A program made the translations under genes and the position numbers. Below, piece after piece: positions 14,819 to 20,307 of a DNA stretch of 20,307 bases. The notes under the pieces were generated by a model. The model did no database searches and was not told the origin of the DNA. It saw only the letters and a list, made by a program, of their open reading frames with translations. This stretch comes from SLRI01 sp036796215 (GTDB lineage: Bacteria > Pseudomonadota > Alphaproteobacteria > Geminicoccales > Geminicoccaceae). The stretch lies in contig DAIRDJ010000070.1 in assembly GCA_036796215.1 (NCBI GenBank), positions 1 through 20,307 of the forward strand, given 5' to 3'. Numbering within the stretch: the first letter of the stretch is position 1; each line of letters begins with the position of its first letter.

Positions 14819-15886
14819 TCACCCGGCGCGCGCGGGGCCCGTCGACTGGCGGACGACGAGCGGTGCCGAAAGCACGTGCGCCGCACTCGGCTCCAGGCCG
14901 AGCAGCATGCGGGCGGCGAGCGTACCCTTGGCCTCGATCGGCTGGGCGAGCGTGGTCAGCGGCAGCGCGCTTGCCGGATCGGCATCGGGGCCGGGATGGG
15001 CGCCGACATCATCGAAGCCGACCACCGAGACGTCCGCCGGCACGTCGAGGCCACGCGCCCGCAATGTGGTGATCGCCGCCCGGGCGATCGTATCCGACAT
15101 GGCGAGCACGCCGGTGAGGCGGGGCTCTCGGGCCAGCAGCCAGTCGATCCCCGCCCGCACCGTCGGCGCATCGTTGAACGTCTCGAACATCGGCACGCTC
15201 TCGGGATCGATGCCGGCAGCGGCCAAAGGCTCGAGATGGCCCGCAATCCGGTCGCGCGAGACCGCATAGCCCTCGACCCGGCGCCGGGCGGCGTCGATCG
15301 GCCCCGTCTGTGCGTCGTCGGCGAGCTCGAGCGCAAGGATGCCGATCCGGCGATGACCGAGCGAGAGGAGATGCGCTGCCGCCCGTGCTGCCGCCTCGCG
15401 ATTGTCCACATCGACCGTGGCGACGCCGGGCACCGGCCCGGAATCGACGGCGACGAAAGGGATGCCGCGGCGCCGCGCCCGGTCGATCAGCCGATGCGCA
15501 TGGCAGAGCAGGATGAAGCCGTCGGCGATCGCCGTGTCGACCGACCAGCCCTTTCCCCGAGCTGCGTCGGCGGCGGCGACCACGGCGAGGCCGGAGCGAA
15601 CCTCGTCGCAGACCCGGGCGATGCCGGCCAAGAGGCGCTGCGAATAGGCGTCGGTCAGCATGTATTCGAGCGTCTGCTCGACCACGAGGGCGATCAGATG
15701 CGCCTTGCCCGAGCGCAACGCGCGGCCCGCCGGCGCCGGGCCGCCATAGCCGAGCCGTGAAGCTGCCGCGAGCACGGCGTCGCGCACCTCGGCACGCACC
15801 AGCGCCGGCCGGTTGAAGACGTTCGACGCCGTCCCCTGCGACACCCCCGCCGCCAGCGCCACGTCCTTGAGCCGGACCCTGGTCAT
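14819..15886 (-). CDS. LacI-family transcriptional repressor
   Basis: A 355-residue regulator. The N-terminal helix-turn-helix and hinge helix (VRLKDVALAAGVSQGTASNVFN) occupy about residues 3-60, followed by the two-lobed sugar-binding domain (LIALVVEQTLEYM ... GVLAMSDTIARAAI ... VSVVGFDDVGAHP). The ATG at 15884-15886 is chosen over the upstream ATG at 15920-15922, because the HTH of family members begins two to four residues after the start and because the latter lies in the operator. Two near-identical palindromes TTGAA-N4-TTCAA flank the divergent promoter region, so the protein likely represses itself and the plus-strand genes. Usual ligands are sugars; no sugar gene is near, so the inducer is unknown. 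Confidence 0.92.
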   Translation of the reverse strand: MTRVRLKDVALAAGVSQGTASNVFNRPALVRAEVRDAVLAAASRLGYGGPAPAGRALRSGKAHLIALVVEQTLEYMLTDAYSQRLLAGIARVCDEVRSGLAVVAAADAARGKGWSVDTAIADGFILLCHAHRLIDRARRRGIPFVAVDSGPVPGVATVDVDNREAAARAAAHLLSLGHRRIGILALELADDAQTGPIDAARRRVEGYAVSRDRIAGHLEPLAAAGIDPESVPMFETFNDAPTVRAGIDWLLAREPRLTGVLAMSDTIARAAITTLRARGLDVPADVSVVGFDDVGAHPGPDADPASALPLTTLAQPIEAKGTLAARMLLGLEPSAAHVLSAPLVVRQSTGPARAG

Positions 15887-15908
15887 GCGCCGCAGCCTAG
15901 AGGGTGCA

Positions 15909-15922
15909 TTGAACCGATTCAA
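15909..15922. promoter_or_regulatory. LacI-type operator O1 (lacI-gene side)
   Basis: TTGAACCGATTCAA has perfect 5-base arms and a central CG step, the hallmark of LacI-family operators. It lies 23 bases before the LacI-family start codon. It is a near copy of the second operator at 15976-15989, with centres 67 bases apart. Confidence 0.75.
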
Positions 15923-15930
15923 GTTTCCTG

Positions 15931-15960
15931 TTGACAGCGTTGGGGCCAGCTGGCTATCAA
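15931..15960 (+). promoter_or_regulatory. Sigma70-type promoter between the two operators
   Basis: TTGACA (15931-15936, full consensus) is followed after 18 bases by TATCAA (15955-15960). Transcription would start near 15967, placing operator O2 at roughly +10 to +23 where a repressor would block it. The same bases read on the minus strand give TTGATA and TGTCAA with the same spacing, so the element may also drive the LacI-family gene, though with a poor -10. Confidence 0.6.
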
Positions 15961-15975
15961 CCGCGTCGGCTCGGT

Positions 15976-15989
15976 TTGAATCGATTCAA
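15976..15989. promoter_or_regulatory. LacI-type operator O2 (small-gene side)
   Basis: TTGAATCGATTCAA is a perfect 14-base palindrome just downstream of the predicted start of transcription and 12 bases before the start codon of the 58-codon gene. With O1 it forms a pair suited to repression by roadblock or looping. Confidence 0.75.
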
Positions 15990-16001
15990 GAAAGGATCGC
16001 C

Positions 16002-16178
16002 ATGCTGATCCCCCCGACCTATCTCCGCCTCCTCGACAAGCCGGCGAAGACCGTCGCCCCGGCCAACTCGCCACGACGCGGTGCGCCAGGCCGCCTGCCC
16101 ACCATGCTGCTCGCCGCCGCCACTGGCGCCGCATCGGGTGGGATCACCGCCTGGCTCGTCCTGGTCGGCCTCGGCTGA
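16002..16178 (+). CDS. Putative 58-residue single-pass membrane protein under LacI-type control
   Basis: A 58-residue frame beginning at ATG 16002, with AAAGGA 5 bases upstream. Residues 1-32 are polar and basic (including RRGAPGR); residues 33-57 form one hydrophobic, Ala/Gly-rich helix (PTMLLAAATGAASGGITAW). The layout suggests a small inner-membrane protein with its N-terminus in the cytoplasm. No family is recognised. A consensus promoter, two palindromic operators and a good ribosome-binding site directly precede it, which strongly supports a real and regulated gene. A hairpin follows its stop. It may form a transcript with the lipoprotein gene 55 bases downstream. Confidence 0.6.
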   Translation: MLIPPTYLRLLDKPAKTVAPANSPRRGAPGRLPTMLLAAATGAASGGITAWLVLVGLG

Positions 16179-16190
16179 GGCATCGGCTGT

Positions 16191-16209
16191 CCGGGCCTTG
16201 ACGGCCCGG
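16191..16209 (+). terminator. GC-rich hairpin after the small membrane-protein gene
   Basis: CCGGGCC (16191-16197) and GGCCCGG (16203-16209) form a perfect 7-base stem with a TTGAC loop, 12 bases after the stop of the 58-codon gene. No T-run follows, so it could be a weak terminator, an attenuator or an RNA-stabilising element before the lipoprotein gene. Confidence 0.4.
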
Positions 16210-16233
16210 CCGCCGGCGTTACCTGCTCGGAGC

Positions 16234-17322
16234 ATGCACCGCCGCCGCTTCGTCTCCGCTGGCACCCTCGCCGCCGCCACCGCCTTCCTCGCCGCCTGCG
16301 CCACCGGCAGGGGCGGCGGCCAGAACCCCTATTACAATGGCCCGCCCTCGGACCATTTCGACGGGGTCACCTTCTTCAACCCCGAGGGCAGCGCGCTCAA
16401 AGGCTTTCGCGAGTTCCTCCGATGGCAGTTCGGCCGCGAGCGCGCCCCCTGGCCCGACTACTACCCGAGCCCGTTCGCCCCGGCCGAACCCGAAAAGCGG
16501 CTGCCCGAGGACGCCCTTCGCCTCACCCTGGTCGGCCACGCGACGCTCCTGATCCAGACCGGCGGGCTCAACATCCTGACCGACCCCGTCTGGTCCGACC
16601 GTGCGAGCCCGTTCGACTTCGCCGGGCCGCGCCGGGTCAATGCGCCCGGCATCGCCTTCGCCAGCCTGCCACCGATCGACCTCGTGCTGGTCAGCCACAA
16701 CCACTACGACCACCTCGACACAACCACCCTCGCCCGCCTGCACCGGGCGCACGACCCGCTCGTCATCACCCCGCTCGGCAACGACACGATCATCCACCAT
16801 GCCGTGCCGACGATGCGCTGTACCGCGCAGGACTGGGGCGGCGTCGTCGAGCACGCCACCGACACGAGCCGGGTGCGCATCCACCTCGAGCCCTGCCACC
16901 ACTGGTCCGCCCGCGGCTTCCGCGACCGGCGGATGGCGCTCTGGGCCGCCTTCGTCATCGAGAGTGCCGCCGGGCGCACGCTGGTCGTGGGCGACACCGG
17001 CTACAACGCTGGCCGCGACTACCAAAAGGCCCGGGCCAGGCACGGCGGCTTTCGCTGCGCCATCCTGCCCGTCGGCGCCTACGAGCCCCGCTGGTTCATG
17101 GCCGCACAGCACCAGAACCCGGCGGAAGCCGTCCGGGGCATGACCGACTGCAACGCCGCCTTTGCCGCCGGCCACCACTGGGGCACCTTCCAGCTCACCG
17201 ACGAAGGCCTCGAGGCCCCGTTGCGCGCCCTCGAGGCCGCCCTCGACCAGCAGGGCATCGCCCGCGAGCGCTTCCGGCCGTTGCGCCCGGGCGAGGTCTG
17301 GGACGTGCCGGAGACGGCTTAA
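16234..17322 (+). CDS. Metallo-beta-lactamase-fold hydrolase, predicted lipoprotein (NAPE-PLD/UlaG-like)
   Basis: A 362-residue protein. The N-terminus MHRRRF...FLAAC combines an arginine motif resembling a Tat signal with a lipobox (LAAC, C22), so an exported lipoprotein is predicted. The metal-binding motif HxHxDH is S-H155-N-H157-Y-D159-H160, and further candidate ligands lie in EPCHHW and VVGDTGYN. The block GHATLLIQTGGLNILTDPVWSDR is typical of the subgroup related to N-acyl-phosphatidylethanolamine phospholipase D and UlaG. The reaction is probably hydrolysis of a phosphodiester or lactone; the substrate is unknown. The ATG at 16234 is favoured because the signal peptide starts there, although GGAG sits very close to it; the open frame extends upstream to 16081. 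An acyltransferase downstream may hint at lipid metabolism. Confidence 0.88.
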   Translation: MHRRRFVSAGTLAAATAFLAACATGRGGGQNPYYNGPPSDHFDGVTFFNPEGSALKGFREFLRWQFGRERAPWPDYYPSPFAPAEPEKRLPEDALRLTLVGHATLLIQTGGLNILTDPVWSDRASPFDFAGPRRVNAPGIAFASLPPIDLVLVSHNHYDHLDTTTLARLHRAHDPLVITPLGNDTIIHHAVPTMRCTAQDWGGVVEHATDTSRVRIHLEPCHHWSARGFRDRRMALWAAFVIESAAGRTLVVGDTGYNAGRDYQKARARHGGFRCAILPVGAYEPRWFMAAQHQNPAEAVRGMTDCNAAFAAGHHWGTFQLTDEGLEAPLRALEAALDQQGIARERFRPLRPGEVWDVPETA

Positions 17323-17379
17323 CGGATTCTTCAAGGGCGGGTGCGATGATCGGGGCTCTGTCCCCCGAGGCCGAGGCCC

Positions 17380-18162
17380 ATGCCCGCCCGTTCCATCCAC
17401 GCCCCGGCGCCGAGCCGCGGCATCGAGTTCCTGCAAGTCGCGGTGCTGGCCGCCCTTGGCATCATGGCGGCTCTCCTCGGCGATCCCCGGGTCATGGGCG
17501 AGACCCCGCTGGCACCGCAGCACATGGTCGTGCTCGCCTTGGCGCTTTTTGGCCTCTGGCTCGTCGTCGATCTCGTCGAGAAGCAGCGCTTCCGGCGCAC
17601 CCGGCCGAAAGACCTCGCCAGTGCCTCGACCATCGTCCACCGCACCGGTGACGTTTCCCGTGCGGTCTTTCCGCTCGCGGTCGGCGGCATCGTCGCCATC
17701 CTCTGGGCGCTGCCGCTGGGTGGCCTCTGCCAGCGCCTCGTCCCCGGCAGCGAGGCGGGCTCACTCGCCGCCATAGTGGTCACCGCCGGTCTCGCCATCG
17801 GCGCGGCCAAGCTCGTCACCATTGCCCGCTACGGGCTGCGCAGCCGCGTTCTGCAGCTGACCCCGGAAGCCCTGACCCTGGGCGCCCACCGCCGGCGGAC
17901 GATCCCCTGGCACGAGATCCGCGACGCCCGGCTCGTCCTGGTGCGCCGCCGCCACAGCGTGCCCTACCTGGCGCTCGCCCTTGCCGACCCGGCCCGCCAT
18001 GGCCTGCGCCCGGTCTCGCTCTGGCACCGCTGGACGGCGAGTGGTGCCCTCGAGGGCGATGCGTTCCTGACCAATCTCGACATCTTCCTCGACCGCCCGG
18101 AGGAGATCGTCGAGGACGTCCGCCGCTTCATCCGCCGCCACCACGATCCCGCCAGAAGCTGA
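17380..18162 (+). CDS. Membrane protein with four predicted helices and a C-terminal PH-like soluble part
   Basis: A 260-residue protein of no family I can name. Hydrophobic segments lie at about 15-34, 48-66, 95-115 and 128-147. The remainder is basic and soluble; LTPEALTLGAHRRRTIPWHEI resembles the start of bacterial PH-type domains, in which a strand pair precedes an IPW-type motif. It ends in an arginine-rich helix (VEDVRRFIRRHHD). The ATG at 17380 has a nearby GAGG. A small hairpin (TCGGGG/CCCCGA, 17350-17355 and 17363-17368) lies just upstream. The gene lies 57 bases after the lipoprotein gene on the same strand and may share its transcript. Membrane location is well supported, function is not. 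Confidence 0.8.
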   Translation: MPARSIHAPAPSRGIEFLQVAVLAALGIMAALLGDPRVMGETPLAPQHMVVLALALFGLWLVVDLVEKQRFRRTRPKDLASASTIVHRTGDVSRAVFPLAVGGIVAILWALPLGGLCQRLVPGSEAGSLAAIVVTAGLAIGAAKLVTIARYGLRSRVLQLTPEALTLGAHRRRTIPWHEIRDARLVLVRRRHSVPYLALALADPARHGLRPVSLWHRWTASGALEGDAFLTNLDIFLDRPEEIVEDVRRFIRRHHDPARS

Positions 18163-18235
18163 CCCGAAACTGCCCCGATGCTGTCACGGGCTGGGTGCAT
18201 AAGCGTCATCAACGCAGCGCACTCTCGGAGTTTCG

Positions 18236-19087
18236 ATGCAGGCCAGCGTCGATTTGAGCTATGCCGATCCCACCGACCCGAAGCTCCGCCGCCTCGCCAT
18301 TCGCGGGATCGAGCGGCTCACCGGGCAGCGCAAGCTGCGCCGGCTCTACGAGGACTACCGGGCCCAGCCGAGCCCGAACGAGGACTTCTTCGCCGCCGGT
18401 TGTCACCTCCTCGATCTCAAGATCGATTGTGACCCGGCGAAGCTCGAGCGGATCCCCCGGGCGGGCCCCCTCGTGGTCGTCGCCAACCACCCCTTCGGCG
18501 TGGTCGACGGCTGCGTGCTCGCGTCCCTCGTCGGCCAGCGGCGGTCGGACTACCGCGTGATCGCACACGGCCTGCTCGCCCGCGCACCCGAAGCCGCCGA
18601 GCGCATCCTGCCCATCGACTTCAGCAACCGGCCCGACGCCGCCTGCCGCAATGTCGGCGTCCGCCGGGCCGCGATCGACTGGCTGAAGCAGGGCCACGTG
18701 ATCCTGGTCTTTCCGGCGGGCATGGTCTCGACCACACCCCACCCCCTGGCCCGCCATGCCGTCGACGAGCGCTGGAAGCCCTTCACCTCGAGGCTGGTCC
18801 AGGCGGCCGAGACACCGGTGCTGCCGGTCCGCTTCAGCGGCCAGAACAGCCGGCTCTTCCAGCTCGCCAGCCACCTCAGCCTGACCCTGCGCACCTCGCT
18901 CCTCTTCAACGAGGTGCACAACAAGATCGGGGCAACGATCGCGGTCTGCATCGGCGAGGTCGTCCCCTACCCCGCCCTCGCCCATCTCCGTGACCGCCAG
19001 GCCATGGCGGATCACCTGCAGGCGCTGACCTACGCGCTGCCATGCGCGCTGCGATCGGGGCCGGGTCGGCGCCGCCGCCTCAACTGA
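18236..19087 (+). CDS. Lysophospholipid acyltransferase-family protein (PlsC superfamily)
   Basis: A 283-residue acyltransferase. The catalytic block is VVANHPFGVVDG with H85 and D91, spaced H-x5-D as in the hemolysin/ornithine-lipid-associated branch instead of the H-x4-D of classic PlsC. The phosphate-binding block is FPAGMVS (159-165), and a VLPVRFSG motif (195-202) corresponds to the late conserved block. The N-terminal 75 residues form a charged helical region common in this branch. These enzymes transfer an acyl chain to a lysolipid at the inner membrane; candidates include lyso-ornithine lipid or lysophosphatidate. GGAG lies 5 bases before the ATG. The gene's end overlaps the convergent alpha-E gene by 8 bases. 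Confidence 0.88.
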   Translation: MQASVDLSYADPTDPKLRRLAIRGIERLTGQRKLRRLYEDYRAQPSPNEDFFAAGCHLLDLKIDCDPAKLERIPRAGPLVVVANHPFGVVDGCVLASLVGQRRSDYRVIAHGLLARAPEAAERILPIDFSNRPDAACRNVGVRRAAIDWLKQGHVILVFPAGMVSTTPHPLARHAVDERWKPFTSRLVQAAETPVLPVRFSGQNSRLFQLASHLSLTLRTSLLFNEVHNKIGATIAVCIGEVVPYPALAHLRDRQAMADHLQALTYALPCALRSGPGRRRRLN

Positions 19088-20018
19088 GATAGCACGCGTC
19101 GATCTCGCTGCCGATGACGATCGTCCGGTCGATGGTCTGGGTCAAGAACTCGTGCAGCCCGGTCTGGAAGATCTCCTCGATCGAGCTGTAGCGGAGCCTC
19201 GCCAGCATCTCGCCCGTGAGCCGATGCGGCGCGCCCGACCGGCCGCCGTAGCGATCCGCGAGGATGTCGAGGTTCTGCATCACCTGCTCGAAGCAGGACC
19301 GGAGCGAGCGCGGCATCTCGGGGCGAAGGATCAGCATCTCCGCCACCTGCCAGGGCACCACCCGGCCCTTGTAGAGGACGTGGTAGCTGCGCCTCGCCGA
19401 GACCGAACGCAGGATCGCCGACCACTGGTAATAGTCGAGCGAGCCGCCCACCTTCTCGAAGCTCGGCAGCAGGATGTGGTATTTGACATCCAGAATGCGG
19501 GCGATGTTGTCGGCCCGCTCGAGAAAGGTGCCGAGCCGCAGGAAGTAGAACGAGTCGGTCCTGAGCATGGTGTTCGAGTAGGCACCATTGAAGAGCAGGG
19601 CCTGGCGCTTCACCCAGTCGATGAAGACCGGGAAATCGTCCCGGGCATAAGTCGCCTCGGTAAACTGGCGGGCCTCGAGATAGGCGCCGTTGATCGCCTC
19701 CCAGACGTCGATCGAGAGATGCGAGCGCACCGCCCGGGCATTGTTCCTGGCCTGAAAAAGGCAGTTCATGACGCTCGATGAATTGCCCGGCTCGCTGGTC
19801 AGGAAATGGACCACCGAGGCCTCGTCGGTCGTCGCGTGCAGCGCGTCGTACGGGCCCTGGACCCCGGCCGCGATGATCGCCGAGCGCCATTCGTCGACCG
19901 AGGAGGAGGTCGAGAGCACCGACATGCGCTGCGCCACGTCGAGCAGGCGGGCGACATAGTCCATCCGCTCGATCGCGCGGGCGAGCCAGAACAGGTTGCT
20001 GGCGCTGCGACTGAGCAT
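19080..20018 (-). CDS. Alpha-E domain-containing protein
   Basis: A 312-residue, almost fully helical protein beginning with the family signature MLSRSASNLFWLARAIERMDYVAR and spanning the whole alpha-E (DUF403) domain, with the second conserved block FYFLRLGTFLERADNIARILDVKY in its middle. Alpha-E proteins occur next to circularly permuted ATP-grasp proteins, transglutaminase-like proteins and proteasome-like peptidases, and are thought to take part in making or modifying peptides; the reaction is unproven. The ATG at 20016-20018 has GGGAGG 8 bases upstream and lies 4 bases after the ATP-grasp stop, so the two are co-translated. The frame is open a further 36 codons upstream, but that part lies within the ATP-grasp gene. 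Confidence 0.93.
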   Translation of the reverse strand: MLSRSASNLFWLARAIERMDYVARLLDVAQRMSVLSTSSSVDEWRSAIIAAGVQGPYDALHATTDEASVVHFLTSEPGNSSSVMNCLFQARNNARAVRSHLSIDVWEAINGAYLEARQFTEATYARDDFPVFIDWVKRQALLFNGAYSNTMLRTDSFYFLRLGTFLERADNIARILDVKYHILLPSFEKVGGSLDYYQWSAILRSVSARRSYHVLYKGRVVPWQVAEMLILRPEMPRSLRSCFEQVMQNLDILADRYGGRSGAPHRLTGEMLARLRYSSIEEIFQTGLHEFLTQTIDRTIVIGSEIDACYLS

Positions 20019-20022
20019 CACG

Positions 20023-20307
20023 TCAGCCTCCCAGGCTCTGGGTCTGCGCCTGGCCATCGGCCGGCGGTGCCGAGAACCGGCGGGTGGCCTCGGGCGCGAG
20101 GACCCAGGTGTCCTTGGTCCCACCACCCTGGCTCGAATTCACGACGAGCGAGCCCTCCTTCAAGGCCACCCGGGTGAGCCCGCCCGGCACGATCCGCACC
20201 TCGTCGGCACCGCAGAGCACGAACGGCCGCAGATCGACGTGCCGGGGAGCGACGCCGCTATCGACGAAGGTCGGACAGGTCGAGAGCGCCAGCGTCGGCT
20301 GGGCGAT
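20023..20307 (-). CDS. Circularly permuted ATP-grasp protein, C-terminal end (5' part outside window)
   Basis: The last 94 codons of a gene running in from the right edge. The visible piece reads LALSTCPTFVDSG, DLRPFVLCG, GGLTRVALKEGSLVVN and SSQGGGTKDTWVL, the C-terminal signature of the CP_ATPgrasp (DUF404/DUF407) family found with alpha-E proteins. Such proteins are predicted amide ligases. The tail is Ala/Gln-rich and unconserved. The stop lies 4 bases before the alpha-E start. Confidence 0.9.
   Translation of the reverse strand: MAQPTLALSTCPTFVDSGVAPRHVDLRPFVLCGADEVRIVPGGLTRVALKEGSLVVNSSQGGGTKDTWVLAPEATRRFSAPPADGQAQTQSLGG

Noticed and set aside
13335..14822. A 495-codon minus-strand frame opposite the reductase and ferredoxin
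   Set aside because: It is antisense to two genes with complete catalytic motifs and carries no motif of its own.
20019..20126. N-terminal extension of the alpha-E protein
   Set aside because: These codons overlap the end of the ATP-grasp gene, are Arg/Pro-rich and unconserved, while the internal ATG has a strong ribosome-binding site and the family N-terminus.
1..20307. CRISPR arrays, tRNA genes, insertion sequences or attachment sites
   Set aside because: No regularly spaced direct repeats, cloverleaf-like segment, transposase or integrase gene, or terminal inverted repeats were seen on reading through both strands; this was by eye, so a short tRNA could still be missed.

Overview
The window is about 20.3 kb of very GC-rich, densely packed chromosomal DNA that looks like an alphaproteobacterium. 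A Rhodospirillales/Geminicoccales-type lineage would fit, but that placement is inference from GC content, gene families and gene order, not from a marker gene. I found no rRNA, tRNA, CRISPR array, insertion sequence or phage gene. Most of the many long open frames opposite or beside the real genes are shadows typical of high-GC DNA.

Layout. Left edge (1-3935): the C-terminal part of an MscS-type mechanosensitive channel converges on a CPA1-type K+/H+ antiporter, which is preceded by a class III nucleotidyl cyclase; together these suggest ion or osmotic homeostasis. Centre-left (3983-9336, all minus strand): a tight five-gene operon of an FGGY kinase, an sn-glycerol-1-phosphate-dehydrogenase-like enzyme, a GpsA-like glycerol-3-phosphate-dehydrogenase-like enzyme, an RpiB-type isomerase and a SorC-family regulator. 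The logic is phosphorylate a polyol, oxidise the polyol phosphate, isomerise the ketose phosphate to an aldose phosphate, and control this with a sugar-phosphate-sensing regulator. It resembles erythritol (ery) operons but uses two unrelated dehydrogenase families in place of the FAD-type EryB. The substrate is not known to me, and this is the best candidate here for an undescribed pathway. Just upstream lies a zinc-dependent alcohol dehydrogenase broken by a single in-frame amber codon.

Centre (10643-13192): an AhpD/carboxymuconolactone-decarboxylase-like protein and its probable TetR-family repressor. The repressor gene has a promoter with a perfect palindrome in its spacer and seems to give a leaderless message. 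A LysR-family regulator follows, divergent from a 68-codon orphan gene with a strong ribosome-binding site. Next (13443-14810) come an abutting ferredoxin-NADP reductase and an adrenodoxin-type [2Fe-2S] ferredoxin.

Right (14819-20307): a LacI-family repressor is divergent from a 58-codon putative membrane microprotein. Their shared intergenic region holds two matching palindromic operators flanking a good promoter. Downstream on the plus strand are a lipoprotein with a metallo-beta-lactamase fold, a four-helix membrane protein and an acyltransferase. The window ends with a convergent pair on the minus strand, an alpha-E protein preceded by the C-terminus of a circularly permuted ATP-grasp protein, part of a widespread but poorly understood peptide-ligase-type cluster.
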